Below, in pieces: positions 10,801 through 18,974 of a stretch of 64,000 bases of DNA. The stretch's first letter is position 1; each line of letters opens with the position of its first letter. Made by a program: the position numbers and the translations under genes. The notes under the pieces are model-generated. The model saw nothing but the letters and a program-made list of their open reading frames with translations, did no database searches and was not told the origin of the DNA. The stretch is from Chthoniobacteraceae bacterium (GTDB lineage: Bacteria; Verrucomicrobiota; Verrucomicrobiia; Chthoniobacterales; Chthoniobacteraceae). Location of the stretch: positions 1-64,000 of the forward strand of contig CANIWM010000018.1 of assembly GCA_947471505.1 (NCBI GenBank), read 5' to 3'.

Positions 10801-11147
10801 CGGAGGCTCAACTCCGTCTCAATGCGGCTGTAATAAACATCGCGCTCGGCCAGTCCATTCCCGATGAGCACGATGCGCTCCCCTTTGCTCGGCGGCGCGA
10901 CCGTTTGCGGGCGCTTAGCGGTCGCGACGGCAGGCTCATCTTTGAAGCCGTGCGTCCCTCCTGCCTTGGCAGCAGGGGCGCGTTCTACTTTCTTTGGGGC
11001 AGGTTGGGGTTTCCCCGCTGGTTTCGCTGGTGCTACTACGGGCGCAGGCTGCTCTTTGGTTCCTTCCGCCGCCTTGGTCTGCGCGTGGAGTGACGATGCA
11101 AGCCATGAGCCGGCAAGAGCGAATGTGGTGATTGTTTTGATAGTCAT
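7839..11147 (-). CDS. secreted SGNH hydrolase-propeller-HEAT-cytochrome c fusion
   Basis: Four-part exported protein of 1102 aa. A signal peptide ends near SSLHAQ, then a Pro/Ala/Lys-rich linker runs to about 85. An SGNH/GDSL-like hydrolase domain (IVLIGNGLAERDVYYSR, FFGYNESFDG, ending with PNDEGYQ) covers about 90-310. A sugar-dehydrogenase-like propeller (FDNKGRLWVATMPTYPAY, FEDTNGDGK-type loops, FAPDGSLYVIDWHN) spans about 425-760, HEAT-like helices follow, and a cytochrome c domain has CVTCH at about 985-989 with a likely Met ligand in QVPMTPFGGML. The combination suggests an enzyme that both deacylates and oxidises an extracellular substrate; that is inference. It lies 21 bases downstream of the first sulfatase on the same strand, so the two may share a transcript. 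Confidence 0.9.
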   Translation of the reverse strand: MTIKTITTFALAGSWLASSLHAQTKAAEGTKEQPAPVVAPAKPAGKPQPAPKKVERAPAAKAGGTHGFKDEPAVATAKRPQTVAPPSKGERIVLIGNGLAERDVYYSRIETELSLRYPANDLFFRNMGHVGDTPGFRPHPSRNSQWAFPGAEKFHPELKVHNGQGFYPTPDQWLTHLKADTIVAFFGYNESFDGPSKVANFQAELDAWVQHTLSKAYNGQAAPRLVLVSPIAFENQSAKRDLPNGEKENANLVLYSAAVGAVAKKNGLTFIDLFSPTKALFAKAGKPLTTGGFVPNDEGYQQVATMLLSGMYGNQARVSKAAPELVHKAVQAKDYFWNNDYNLVNGVHAYGRRYNPYGPQNYPDEVQKDREMTALRDTLIHDVATGKKTSLAVDDSKTHALPPVPTNYQPSVKNGSETYLYGEDAVKSLTVPEGYKVELFASEKEFPNLANPMQMSFDNKGRLWVATMPTYPAYRPGDALPNDKILIYEDTNGDGKADKEIVFADHLYLPIGFEFAPEGVYLSQEPNLVLLTDTNGDDKADRKEIILGGFDTHDTHHAISAYTADPSGAFMLCEGVFLHSNIETPYGPVRCVDGGFFRYSPQRGQLERTIQMSIPNPWGYVFDKWGQDFLLHTSGTSMNWALPMQVKPTFGSKTPATIDLIPASEKVRPTSGLEIISSRHFPDEVQGDIVLCNNIGFLGIKQHQIEDDGTGWKTTFRQNLLQSKDGNFRPVDLEFAPDGSLYVIDWHNVLIGHMQHNARDPLRDHVHGRIYRITYPSRPLVKPVQVAEASVKALLENLKEPESRTRYRTRRELRARPASEVLPAVKTWAAAQTDVHAKLEALWTTWGMNAADDGLLRELLASTDAHARAAAVRVLRYNTHRIAGYAALLEKAAADEDGRVRLEATVAASWLPDTAAAKKIVAIAASKPTDVWSVKVVKTASDRLNGVAEVEQPDFAVAKAPTHLDAKGQEQFLAGQKIYVREGHCVTCHQADGKGLAPSFPAIEKSPWVAGDKERLIKLAMYGLMGPMEVDGKKYDGQVPMTPFGGMLNDNEMAAVLTYVRNSFGNKADPIAPDEVQKVRAATKGRVMFYNAAELLKEHPLK

Positions 11148-11168
11148 AGTGTGAAAATGGAGCGGTGC

Positions 11169-12542
11169 CTATTTTCCGTCAGGCTTATTTTTCCGGGCCG
11201 GTGCCAAGCCGGTGAGCGGCCAGTTTTTGTCAGGTGTGTGCGCTGCTTTCATCAAGTCGGCGGCGCGTTCGACGAGGTCCGGGTGGGTTGATGCGATGTT
11301 CGATTTTTCGCCAAGATCGGCGGCGAGGTCGTACAGCTCGATGACTGCTTGCGGGCCGTTCTTCAACGCTTTCCAGTTGCCGAAGCGCACGGCTTGCAGC
11401 GGCTTTTGGCCCTCATGCAGTTCCCAATAAAAGTGGTCACGCTTCGGTGCTTCGCCACCTTTTAAAAAGCTGACGAGCGAAAGACCGTCCGTCCTGCAGT
11501 CGGCGGGGACCTTTGCGCCAGCCAGTTCGACTGCAGTGGGGAGGAAATCCCAGAACGCCCACGGCTCATCGCTCACGCGGCCTGCGGGCACGACGCCCGG
11601 CCAGCGTGCGATGGCGGCCTGTCGCAGCGCGCCTTCGTAGAGGCTGCGCTTGTAGCCGCGCAGACCGTTGCTTGCTTGGTCGAAGAGTTTTCCCATCTCG
11701 GAATTCGGCGCGAAGGACGAGCCGTTGTCGCCTGCGATCATGACGAGCGTTTTGCCGTCGAGCTTCAGCTCGCGCAGCAAATCGAGCAGTGCGCCGACGT
11801 CGAGGTCGAGGCGCGTGACTTGCGCTGCGTAGGCTTTTTGCTGCGGCGTCCACGGCTTGTCCGCATACACGCCGAGGTCGTCAATTTCATGGTTCCCGTG
11901 CGGCAGCGTGACAGCGTAGAAAAGGAAGAACGGCTTGTCTTTTTGCCCGCGCACCCAGCCAAGCACGTCGTCCTGAATGAGCTGCTGCGCGTAAGTCTTG
12001 CCAACGCCCTTGCCGTCATTCCCCGGCAACTCAAAGCGCACGGCATCGCGGTAAAGATAGGTGGGGAAATACGAGTGCGCGTGGCGCTGGCAGTTGTAGC
12101 CGAAGAAATGATCGAACCCCTGCTTGAGCGGGTCGCCCGTGGTGTCGAACATGCCCATGCCCCACTTGCCCATACAGGCCGTCGCGTAGCCCGCGCTGTG
12201 CAAAATTTCCGCAACAGTGACCGTTTCGGCTGGCAGTGGAAGCTGCCCCTCACCCCGTGCAATTTCCCAGTTTCCCCGCACCGGACAATGCCCGCTGTGC
12301 AGCCCGGTCATCAGCGACGCGCGACTCGGCGCGCAGACGCTCGTGCCGCAAAATGCCTGCGTGAAGCGCGTCCCCTCGCGGGCCATACGGTCGAGGTTCG
12401 GCGTAGCGATGAGCTTCTGCCCATAGCAGCCCAGGTCGCCCTGCGCGAGATCGTCGCTCAGGATGAAAATGAGGTTCGGTTTCTGCGCGATGGCGTGACC
12501 GCTAAAGAGGACAAGCAGCGCGGCGAAGAGAAAATGCTTCAT
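11169..12542 (-). CDS. secreted sulfatase (formylglycine type)
   Basis: 457 aa with a signal peptide ([20 protein letters not shown]). The alkaline-phosphatase-fold sulfatase signature begins at [11 protein letters not shown], giving metal ligands D30-D31. The maturation motif [11 protein letters not shown] puts the catalytic Cys, converted to formylglycine, at residue 70. Further conserved segments are GKWGMG and the TLPHGNHE region. It should remove sulfate esters from an extracellular or periplasmic polysaccharide or small ester. It sits directly before the SGNH-cytochrome fusion and after a second sulfatase on the same strand, consistent with a sulfated-glycan utilisation cluster. The exact sulfatase subfamily cannot be fixed by eye. 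Confidence 0.92.
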   Translation of the reverse strand: MKHFLFAALLVLFSGHAIAQKPNLIFILSDDLAQGDLGCYGQKLIATPNLDRMAREGTRFTQAFCGTSVCAPSRASLMTGLHSGHCPVRGNWEIARGEGQLPLPAETVTVAEILHSAGYATACMGKWGMGMFDTTGDPLKQGFDHFFGYNCQRHAHSYFPTYLYRDAVRFELPGNDGKGVGKTYAQQLIQDDVLGWVRGQKDKPFFLFYAVTLPHGNHEIDDLGVYADKPWTPQQKAYAAQVTRLDLDVGALLDLLRELKLDGKTLVMIAGDNGSSFAPNSEMGKLFDQASNGLRGYKRSLYEGALRQAAIARWPGVVPAGRVSDEPWAFWDFLPTAVELAGAKVPADCRTDGLSLVSFLKGGEAPKRDHFYWELHEGQKPLQAVRFGNWKALKNGPQAVIELYDLAADLGEKSNIASTHPDLVERAADLMKAAHTPDKNWPLTGLAPARKNKPDGK

Positions 12543-12632
12543 TCAATGATGGGTCGAAAGACAACAGAATTTGAACAAGGGAAAGGAAGAAAAGACAGAA
12601 CAACTATTCAGTGTTCCGCATCTCGGCCTGAC

Positions 12633-14036
12633 TCATTGCTTGGCTTGCTTCCGCGCTCGCTTGACTGGCGCGGTGCCGGGCGTCCACTCGGCGGGCGCGG
12701 GATTGGCGACGGTAAGTGGATGTGAGTCCGCGTGGCTTGCCATTTCCTTCGCGAGCAGCGCGGTCAATTCGGCGAGCTTCGCGGCGTGCTCGGGCTTATC
12801 GGCGAGATTGGTGAGTTCATGAGGGTCGGTGCTAAGATCGAATAGCTGGGTGCGGTCCACGAGCGGATAGCGAATAAGCTTCCAACGATCGTCGCGGATC
12901 GCTCGCTGGCAGTTGCGGTACGCAGTGTAGAGAACGTCGCGAACTTTCGTTTCCTTGCCTGTGAGAATCGGCACCAGGCTTTTACCTTCCACGCCATCCG
13001 GGAGTCTCGCCCCTGCGAATTCCGCGAAGGTCGGGAACAAATCCATGAGGTAAACAAACGCCTCACTCTTGCCCTTCGGAATCCCCGCCCCGGCCACGAC
13101 AAGCGGGACGTGCATACCTCCGAACTCGTAGAGGTTTTGCTTTCCAAAAAGGCCGTGCTCACCGAGCGAGAGGCCGTTATCGCCGCTGAAAATAATGATG
13201 GTGTTTTCCCACTGCCCGCTCGCTTTCAGCTCCGTAAAGATGCGCCCGACGTGATGGTCCAGCCCGGTGACGCACGCATAATAATCGGCAGTCTGCTTCT
13301 TCGTGTCTTCCTGCGTGCGCGGCCACGGCGCGAGCTTCTCGTCGCGCACCGTCATTTCGCCGTTGTCGAACGGATGCTGGGGCAGGAAGGCGGGCGAGAG
13401 CGTGATTTTTGCGGGGTCGTAGAGCTTGTGGAACTCTGACGCGGCTGAGCGCGGGTCATGCGGGACGGGTGGCGCAATGTAGATGTAGAACGGTTTACTC
13501 TCCTTACTGACCACGCGCGATTTGAGGAATTCAATCGTGCGGTCGGCGAGGCGTTCACTGCAATGAGCGCGATCCGTCTCCGGCGAGTTTCCGTGAGCAT
13601 CGTCGATGATGCTGGTTTCGAACTCATGCAGCCCTGCCGGGAAGCCATTGCCTTGCTTACCCATGTGCCAAGTCTGGTAACCAGCCGCTTGAATCACTCT
13701 CGGCAGAAAGGCTTCGGGGGCGCCTGCATTCGCCGCAGCGCCGGGCGACTTTGGGATGCGCAGCCACGAGCGACCTGTGAGCATCATCGTGCGACTCGGT
13801 GTGCAGACCGCACCCATCATAGACCCCATCGTGTAGCAATGCGTGAACGTCATGCCGCGCTCGACGAGCGTGTCGAGATTCGGAGTGACGAGCAGTGGAT
13901 TCCCCAGCGCATGAAGTCCATCCGCACGATGATCGTCGGCGTGGATGTGGAGAATGTTGGGCTTGGATTTCTCAGCAGCGCAAAGCCCGCCAAGGGGCAT
14001 GATCGATGCGAGAGCCAGAAGGAGCGTGTATTTCAT
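12633..14036 (-). CDS. secreted sulfatase (formylglycine type), second copy
   Basis: 467 aa from the ATG at 14036, which starts a signal peptide (MKYTLLLALASIMPLGG, cleavage near LCAAE). A 57-residue upstream extension is open but shows no export signal and was rejected. The metal-binding HADDHRADGLH occurs at about 32-42 and the maturation motif CTPSRTMMLTGRS places the catalytic Cys at 78. The IIIFSGDNGLSLGEHGLFGKQ stretch supplies the second metal site. It is only distantly like its neighbour sulfatase, so the two probably act on different linkages. The C terminus ends in a basic KRARKQAKQ tail. Likely the first gene of a sulfatase-sulfatase-cytochrome unit. Confidence 0.92.
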   Translation of the reverse strand: MKYTLLLALASIMPLGGLCAAEKSKPNILHIHADDHRADGLHALGNPLLVTPNLDTLVERGMTFTHCYTMGSMMGAVCTPSRTMMLTGRSWLRIPKSPGAAANAGAPEAFLPRVIQAAGYQTWHMGKQGNGFPAGLHEFETSIIDDAHGNSPETDRAHCSERLADRTIEFLKSRVVSKESKPFYIYIAPPVPHDPRSAASEFHKLYDPAKITLSPAFLPQHPFDNGEMTVRDEKLAPWPRTQEDTKKQTADYYACVTGLDHHVGRIFTELKASGQWENTIIIFSGDNGLSLGEHGLFGKQNLYEFGGMHVPLVVAGAGIPKGKSEAFVYLMDLFPTFAEFAGARLPDGVEGKSLVPILTGKETKVRDVLYTAYRNCQRAIRDDRWKLIRYPLVDRTQLFDLSTDPHELTNLADKPEHAAKLAELTALLAKEMASHADSHPLTVANPAPAEWTPGTAPVKRARKQAKQ

Positions 14037-14216
14037 AAAGGTGCGAAAGATTGGGTGTGCGCGAGTTTTCTTATCAAGGAAATGACGCCACGCCCGATGT
14101 AACAGCGCAAAGCCGAGATTTCGGACACGGTAATGCAACTGGCATCTCGTCGCACGCGCTCGGCGGTAATGGTATTCGGGGGAAAGAAGGGGGTGCAAAA
14201 TCCGCACGATGGCAAT

Positions 14217-14948
14217 CTACTTGGGCCCCATAGCCACATCGAGTCTTGCGCTCTCCTCTTCCATCGTGCCGACTATTTCCAGCGCGGGGTGAAAAACCAC
14301 ACTCACTCGTGAGAAAGGCTTGGGTATCCACAGCGCATCCCAGCGTTTCCCGATTCGCCAGTAGCGGCTGATCTGGACCTCCATCGGGACGATTCCCACC
14401 CCGGCGTGTTGGGCGAGATAGATGACGCCAGCCGCGATACTGTAGTTTGGCCCGCGTGGGCCGTCGGGCGTGATGGCGATGTCGCCGCCGCCGCCGAGGT
14501 GGCGCGAGATTTCCAGCACTGCTGCCGCGCCACGCCGCGAGCTGGAGCCACGCACGGCACCCATGCGAAATTTCCGAGCGATGGCTGCAAGCCACCCGCC
14601 ATCTTTGCTCGCACTTGTGAGCACGCTCAGAGGGATGCGTCGGGCTACAGCCGCACGGTAATCGCACAGGATCGCACCCAGGATTCGGTTGTGCCAGATA
14701 CAGATGATGACTGGGCGCGTCCTCGCGCCCGAGTAACATCCTGCGTCGTCTTTCCACTCTACTCGAAGGGTCCGTGCGAGCACTTTGAGCAGCAATCCGC
14801 CAAGAAAAGCGGCGAGCGATTGTAGCAGTGTGATTTTAGCGGCGGTGGTTGACTTGGGCACACGCGGACTGTGCAGGTTGCGGAGCGCTCCGCCAATCCC
14901 ATCTTGAGCAAATCGCCGTGCGTCCGTATAGCTGCGCAATATGTCCAC
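14217..14948 (-). CDS. DUF374 lysophospholipid acyltransferase family protein
   Basis: 243 aa if the ATG at 14948 is used; this start lies inside the first codons of the divergent rhaB. An in-frame GTG at 14861 would give 214 aa, closer to the family norm, so the start is uncertain. A hydrophobic N-terminal stretch (SLAAFLGGLLLKVLAR) is followed by IWHNRILGA, SVLTSASKDGGWLAAIAR, VRGSSSRRGAAAVLEI and ITPDGPRGPNY, all diagnostic of DUF374. Members are inner-membrane-associated acyltransferases that resemble LpxL/PlsC and probably acylate a lipid A precursor or other envelope lipid. It is transcribed toward the sulfatase but is not obviously functionally linked to it. Confidence 0.85.
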   Translation of the reverse strand: MDILRSYTDARRFAQDGIGGALRNLHSPRVPKSTTAAKITLLQSLAAFLGGLLLKVLARTLRVEWKDDAGCYSGARTRPVIICIWHNRILGAILCDYRAAVARRIPLSVLTSASKDGGWLAAIARKFRMGAVRGSSSRRGAAAVLEISRHLGGGGDIAITPDGPRGPNYSIAAGVIYLAQHAGVGIVPMEVQISRYWRIGKRWDALWIPKPFSRVSVVFHPALEIVGTMEEESARLDVAMGPK

Positions 14949-16395
14949 TTACCACTACATCGCCGTCGATCTCGGAGCAGAAAGTGGCCGCGTGATGCTG
15001 GCCACATTGGACTCTGGTCGCGTATCGCTCGAAGAGATCCATCGTTTTCCCAATGGCCCCATCCGCCTCGCGGGGACGCTGCGTTGGGATGTGCTCGGGC
15101 TGTGGGAGCATATTAAAGAGGGGCTCCGCATCGTCGCCCGGCGCGGCTTGCCCATAGCGAGCATCAGCGTCGATTCGTGGGGCGTGGACTACGTGCTCAT
15201 GCGCAAAGATGAGCCGATGTTGCGTGCGCCGTTCTGCTACCGCGATGCACGTACGGAGGCGACTTTCGAGCCCACACGTGCCCGGCTCGGCGACCGCATC
15301 TACGAGATTACGGGCGTGCAGTTTATCCCCATCAATACGCTCTACCATTTGATCGCGGAGCTGGAGAACGACCCGGAACTTCTGCACAACTCGGACGGAT
15401 TTCTGATGATCGGCGACTGGTTCCACTACCTGCTCTCGGGCCGCCGCGCGCAGGAGGAGAGCAACGCGAGCTGCACACAACTCTGGAACCCAAAGCAACG
15501 CGACTGGAGCGACGAACTCATCGCCGCCACGGGCCTTCCGCCTGCAATTTTCCCGGAGGTCGTCCCGCCCTGCACTCGCCTCGGCAAACTGCTCCCAGCC
15601 ATCCAGCACGAGACGGGGCTCGACGGGATCGAGGTCATCGCTGGCTGCGTCCACGACACCGGAGCCGCCATCGCCGCCATCCCGGCGGAAGGCAGCGGCT
15701 GGGCGTATCTCAGCAGCGGCACATGGTCGCTCATCGGCGTAGAGCTACCCGCGCCGCTCATCTCGAAAGAAGGACAGCGCGCAAACTTCACCAACGAAAC
15801 CGGCGTCGGAGGAACCAGCCGCTTTTTGCGCAACGCCAGCGGGCTGTGGATTCTGCAAGAGTGCCGCAAAGCGTGGGCCCGCGAGGGGCATCCCTACGAC
15901 TACTTCGCGCTCACCAGTATGGCCGCCGCGGCGGAGCCCTTCCGCTCCATCATCGACCCAAACGATCCGCTCTTCCTCCGCCCCGATGACATGCCTGCTG
16001 CCGTCCGCGAATACTGCCGCCGCACACACCAGCCCGTGCCCGAGTCCGCCGGGCAATACGCCCGCTGCGCGCTGGAGAGCCTCGCGCTCCTCTACCGGCG
16101 GATGCTCTCGATGCTGGAAGAAGTGACCGGCCACCGTATTCACACACTGCACATCGTCGGCGGCGGGAGTAAAAACGATCTCCTCAACCAAATGGCCGCA
16201 GACGCCACAGGTCGCAACATCCTCGCCGGGCCAGTCGAGGCGACCTCCATCGGCAACGTGCTCTTGCAAGCACTCACGCTCGGCCACCTGTGCTCACACG
16301 AAGAGCTGCGCCAAGTCGTGCGCGACTCATTTCCCGTCCGCCATTTCCTCCCCGGCGACGCCGCCCCGTGGCTGGCTGCGGAGAAGCGCGTGTAG
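14941..16395 (+). CDS. rhaB: rhamnulokinase
   Basis: 484 aa FGGY-family sugar kinase that phosphorylates L-rhamnulose to L-rhamnulose 1-phosphate with ATP, the second step of L-rhamnose catabolism. The N-terminal ATPase motif reads VDLGAESGRVML, the substrate region SVDSWGVDYVLM and ITGVQFIPINTLYHL is typical of RhaB rather than of xylulokinase or glycerol kinase, and the C-terminal domain carries IHTLHIVGGGSKNDLLNQM and GPVEATSIGNVLLQ. No rhamnose isomerase or aldolase lies beside it. Its location near two sulfatases hints at use of a rhamnose-containing sulfated polymer. Its 5' end overlaps the divergent acyltransferase frame by 8 bases. Confidence 0.95.
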   Translation: MSTYHYIAVDLGAESGRVMLATLDSGRVSLEEIHRFPNGPIRLAGTLRWDVLGLWEHIKEGLRIVARRGLPIASISVDSWGVDYVLMRKDEPMLRAPFCYRDARTEATFEPTRARLGDRIYEITGVQFIPINTLYHLIAELENDPELLHNSDGFLMIGDWFHYLLSGRRAQEESNASCTQLWNPKQRDWSDELIAATGLPPAIFPEVVPPCTRLGKLLPAIQHETGLDGIEVIAGCVHDTGAAIAAIPAEGSGWAYLSSGTWSLIGVELPAPLISKEGQRANFTNETGVGGTSRFLRNASGLWILQECRKAWAREGHPYDYFALTSMAAAAEPFRSIIDPNDPLFLRPDDMPAAVREYCRRTHQPVPESAGQYARCALESLALLYRRMLSMLEEVTGHRIHTLHIVGGGSKNDLLNQMAADATGRNILAGPVEATSIGNVLLQALTLGHLCSHEELRQVVRDSFPVRHFLPGDAAPWLAAEKRV

Positions 16396-16400
16396 CCGCA

Positions 16401-17117
16401 TTACTTCTTCCGAAAAATAATAATGTGCTGCTGCGGCAGCTCCTTCTTCGTCTCCACGAACTCCAGCTCGGGATGGATCGCCATCTCCTTCTTCACCTGC
16501 GCTTCACTCATCTTGTGAACCTCTTTAATGGGCACCGTCGGGTCCTCCGCGCGATACTCCACAAACACCAACCGCCCGCCTTTGCGCAGCCCCGCGATCA
16601 TCTTCCGCGTCATCTCATACGGCACGTCGAACTCGTGGTACACATCGATCATAATCATCAAATCGCAGCTCGCATCCGGCAGCTTCGGGTCTGCCTCCGC
16701 ACCGAGGATGGACTTCACGTTTTTGATCTGCTTCAGCCGCATCTTGCGCTGCATGAGGTCCAGCATCTCTTGCTGGATGTCCACGCCGTACACCACGCCA
16801 TCCGGCCCCACTTTCCTCGCCATCCGCTCCGCGAAATAGCCCGTGCCGCAGCCGATGTCCGCGACACTTTCTCCGGCTTTCAAATTGAGCGCCTCTAGCA
16901 AAAGATCCGTCCTTTCCTCCTGCTCGCGCTCAGGCCGCTCCAGCCAACCCGCCGCTTGATGCCCCATGACGTGCGCGATTTCCCGACCGAGGAAAAACTT
17001 CCCGATTCCATTGCGGTCATGCACCACGCGCTTCTCATAGAGCGGGTCTGGCGGGCGCGGAGTCTCATCGGCGAACGTAGCGATGGTGAACAGGAAGAGA
17101 GCGAAAAAGCGGAGCAT
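16401..17117 (-). CDS. exported class I SAM-dependent methyltransferase
   Basis: 238 aa from the ATG at 17117; a further ATG four codons upstream is also possible. The N terminus (MLRFFALFLFTIATFADETPR) looks like a cleavable signal peptide. After a region resembling other exported methyltransferases (FLGREIAHVMGHQAAGWL) comes the Rossmann methyltransferase core with motif I VADIGCGTGYFAERM, motif II VYGVDIQQEML and an acidic DLMIMIDVYHEFD strand. Similar signal-peptide-bearing methyltransferases are known in several environmental phyla; substrates are unknown. Export is odd because S-adenosylmethionine is cytoplasmic, so the hydrophobic start might be a membrane anchor instead. It is convergent with rhaB, the stop codons being a few bases apart. 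Confidence 0.85.
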   Translation of the reverse strand: MLRFFALFLFTIATFADETPRPPDPLYEKRVVHDRNGIGKFFLGREIAHVMGHQAAGWLERPEREQEERTDLLLEALNLKAGESVADIGCGTGYFAERMARKVGPDGVVYGVDIQQEMLDLMQRKMRLKQIKNVKSILGAEADPKLPDASCDLMIMIDVYHEFDVPYEMTRKMIAGLRKGGRLVFVEYRAEDPTVPIKEVHKMSEAQVKKEMAIHPELEFVETKKELPQQHIIIFRKK

Positions 17118-17204
17118 CGCCCACATCAACCCGCAAACCCGCCCGATGGGTAGTAGAAAGTGACAGCGTCCAAAGGGGACTCCCGAAAACGCGAGCGCAG
17201 GGAA

Positions 17205-17292
17205 GTAGCGGGGGCGTCCCGCCCCCGAGCGCCAAAGGCGCTTAGCGTAAGCGACCCTGCGGGTCGCACAGGGGCCGGGACGGCCCCTCTAC
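17205..17292 (+). repeat. four-hairpin structured repeat (copy C)
   Basis: Four hairpins in a row: GGGGGCG/CGCCCCC in the left arm, GCGCC-AAA-GGCGC at 17229-17241, GCGACCC-TGC-GGGTCGC at 17251-17267, and GGGGCCG/CGGCCCC in the right arm. The ends (GTAGC at 17205, CTAC to 17292) also pair with each other, 19 of 22 positions. The copy at 60462-60550 has the same plan in the opposite orientation. The right end runs into the last codon of the TPR gene and provides its TAG stop. Confidence 0.85.
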
Positions 17293-18008
17293 TTCAGCGC
17301 CTCGTAGTGAAGCCGGGCAACCTGCCCCATATAGCCAGGACCGCCGCCCGCACCCGCCTTCTGCGCGAGTTCCACGGCACTGCCGAGATGCTCTTTCGCG
17401 GCAGCGGCGTTGCCGAGCAGTTGCTCGTGCCAGCCGATATAGTAGTGGGCGAAAAACATCACGAGCGCATCGTCCTTGAGGCCCTTTTTGTCGAGTTCAG
17501 TGAGGACTTCGGCGGCGGTCTTCTTGCCCGCCAGCATGTCATAAACAGCGGGGAACGGCTCACGGTCGAAGCGCTTGTATTCGAGCATTTCCTTGCGCGC
17601 CTTTTCGATACCGTCGGCGCTCTTCGCTTGCGCGAAAAACTTCCACACCCCGTTCTCCCGGTCGTGGTCGTCGTAGGCGTGGTATTTCTCAAATTGTTTC
17701 GCTGATTTCGCGAAATCGCCCGCGAAGTAATACGCGATGCCGAGCCGCCAATGTGGCGCATCTTGCGAGGGATCAAGCGCGATCATCTTCTCGAAGTCGG
17801 CCACGGCTTCCTTCGCCTTGCCGAGGAAAAGCTGCGCATCGCCCCGGTTGGAATACGCGCGAAGCTGCGTGGCATCGCGAGCAATTGCGGCGTCGGCAGA
17901 TTTCACCGTCCCCTCAAAGCTCGCGATCATCTTCGCTCGCACATCCGGCGCGAGAGGTTCGGCGGCGAAGGTGCAGAGAGCGGCGAGGAGCAGGATGGAT
18001 CGTTTCAT
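17289..18008 (-). CDS. secreted TPR-repeat protein
   Basis: 239 aa from the ATG at 18008, which begins a signal peptide (MKRSILLLAALCTFAAEP). At least three TPR-like helix pairs follow, for example LRAYSNRGDAQLFLGKAKEA, then PHWRLGIAYYFAGDFAKSAK, and a C-terminal FFAHYYIGWHEQLLGNAAAA. TPR proteins act as binding scaffolds, and the partner here is unknown. Start and stop are coupled to tatD: the TGA of tatD overlaps this ATG (ATGA), so the two are probably co-translated. The stop codon is contributed by the edge of a structured repeat, so the native C terminus may once have been different. Confidence 0.85.
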   Translation of the reverse strand: MKRSILLLAALCTFAAEPLAPDVRAKMIASFEGTVKSADAAIARDATQLRAYSNRGDAQLFLGKAKEAVADFEKMIALDPSQDAPHWRLGIAYYFAGDFAKSAKQFEKYHAYDDHDRENGVWKFFAQAKSADGIEKARKEMLEYKRFDREPFPAVYDMLAGKKTAAEVLTELDKKGLKDDALVMFFAHYYIGWHEQLLGNAAAAKEHLGSAVELAQKAGAGGGPGYMGQVARLHYEALK

Positions 18009-18805
18009 TTCGGAAATCGGAAAAAGTGGTTCGCCGCAGACTCCGTTTCCGCCGCGAGCTGCTCCAGCGAAATCCCCCGCAGCCCTGCGATATACTCCGC
18101 CGTATGCCGCACGAATGCAGGCTCGCACGGCTTGCCGCGATGCGGGACAGGCGAGAGATACGGGCTATCCGTCTCCACGAAGAACGTGCCCGCCGCCATT
18201 TCCCGTGCAGAAGCTTGCGCGTCGGTGCCGTTCTTGAACGTGACGATGCCTGTGAAGCTCGCCGTGTGTCCCAGGGCGATGAGTTCTCGGAGGTGCGCGG
18301 GCGATTTGCCAAAGCAATGGAAGACGGCGCGGATGCGGCCCGTGTATTCGCGCAGAATGGCCAGCGTGTCCTCCCAGGCATCGCGCTCGTGGATGATGAC
18401 GGGCATGGCCAGTTCCACTGCGAGGTCGAGCTGCGCGCGAAAGGCGTGGGCTTGCGCGGCTTTCTCCGCGAGATCATCGGCAGGCGAGCCGCCACGCGTG
18501 GTCGGGAGGTAGTGGTAGTCCAGCCCCATCTCCCCGAGGGCGACGACACGAGGACTGGCCGCAAGTTCGCGCACGGCATCGAGATAGCCCGCAGGCTCTT
18601 GCGCGACATTGTTCGGGTGAACTCCGACTGCACAAAAGACCTGCTGAAATTGCTCCGCGAGGGCGAGTGAACGACGACTGCCCTCGGCGCTGGTGCCGAT
18701 GGTGATGATCCGCTTTACGCCTGCCGCATCGGCCCGCTGGAGCACTCCGCCGAGGTCGGCGTAGAGCTGCGGGAAGTCGAGATGGGCGTGCGTGTCGGTG
18801 AGCAT
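18005..18805 (-). CDS. tatD: TatD-family metal-dependent hydrolase
   Basis: 266 aa TIM-barrel hydrolase. The metal ligands are visible: TDTHAHLDF (H6 and H8), GEMGLDYHY with the conserved Glu, VIIHERDAWEDT, AVFHCFGKS, and ETDSPYLSPVPHRGK with the conserved Asp. The family includes 3'-5' exonucleases and deoxyribonucleases taking part in DNA repair or turnover; some members act on D-aminoacyl-tRNA. The N terminus starts directly at the first strand, supporting the chosen ATG. It is followed with a four-base overlap by the exported TPR protein; the functional meaning of that coupling is unclear. Confidence 0.93.
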   Translation of the reverse strand: MLTDTHAHLDFPQLYADLGGVLQRADAAGVKRIITIGTSAEGSRRSLALAEQFQQVFCAVGVHPNNVAQEPAGYLDAVRELAASPRVVALGEMGLDYHYLPTTRGGSPADDLAEKAAQAHAFRAQLDLAVELAMPVIIHERDAWEDTLAILREYTGRIRAVFHCFGKSPAHLRELIALGHTASFTGIVTFKNGTDAQASAREMAAGTFFVETDSPYLSPVPHRGKPCEPAFVRHTAEYIAGLRGISLEQLAAETESAANHFFRFPK

Positions 18806-18813
18806 CAGAGCCG

Positions 18814-18951
18814 ATATGGGAGCGGCGACATTCTTGTCGCCGACAGCGAACCGAAGCCAAAAAGCTCAGACAATGAAGAGGTCCCCAAAGAGTAGCAACC
18901 GCATCCACGGACCATGCGACCTATCGGCGGCAAGAGTGCCGCCGCTCCTAT
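18814..18951. repeat. REPIN-like pair of inverted hairpins (E)
   Basis: Two hairpins face each other: GGCGAC-ATTCTT-GTCGCC at 18824-18841 and CGGCGGC-AAGAGT-GCCGCCG at 18925-18944. The wider arms (GGAGCGGCGACATTCTTG and its counterpart) are reverse complements at most positions. Stem bases differ between the two arms in a compensated way. This is the usual form of a repetitive extragenic palindrome doublet. It lies between tatD and the unknown gene upstream of it. Confidence 0.75.
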
Positions 18952-18974
18952 GAGAATCTGTCGAGATGTGAGCA

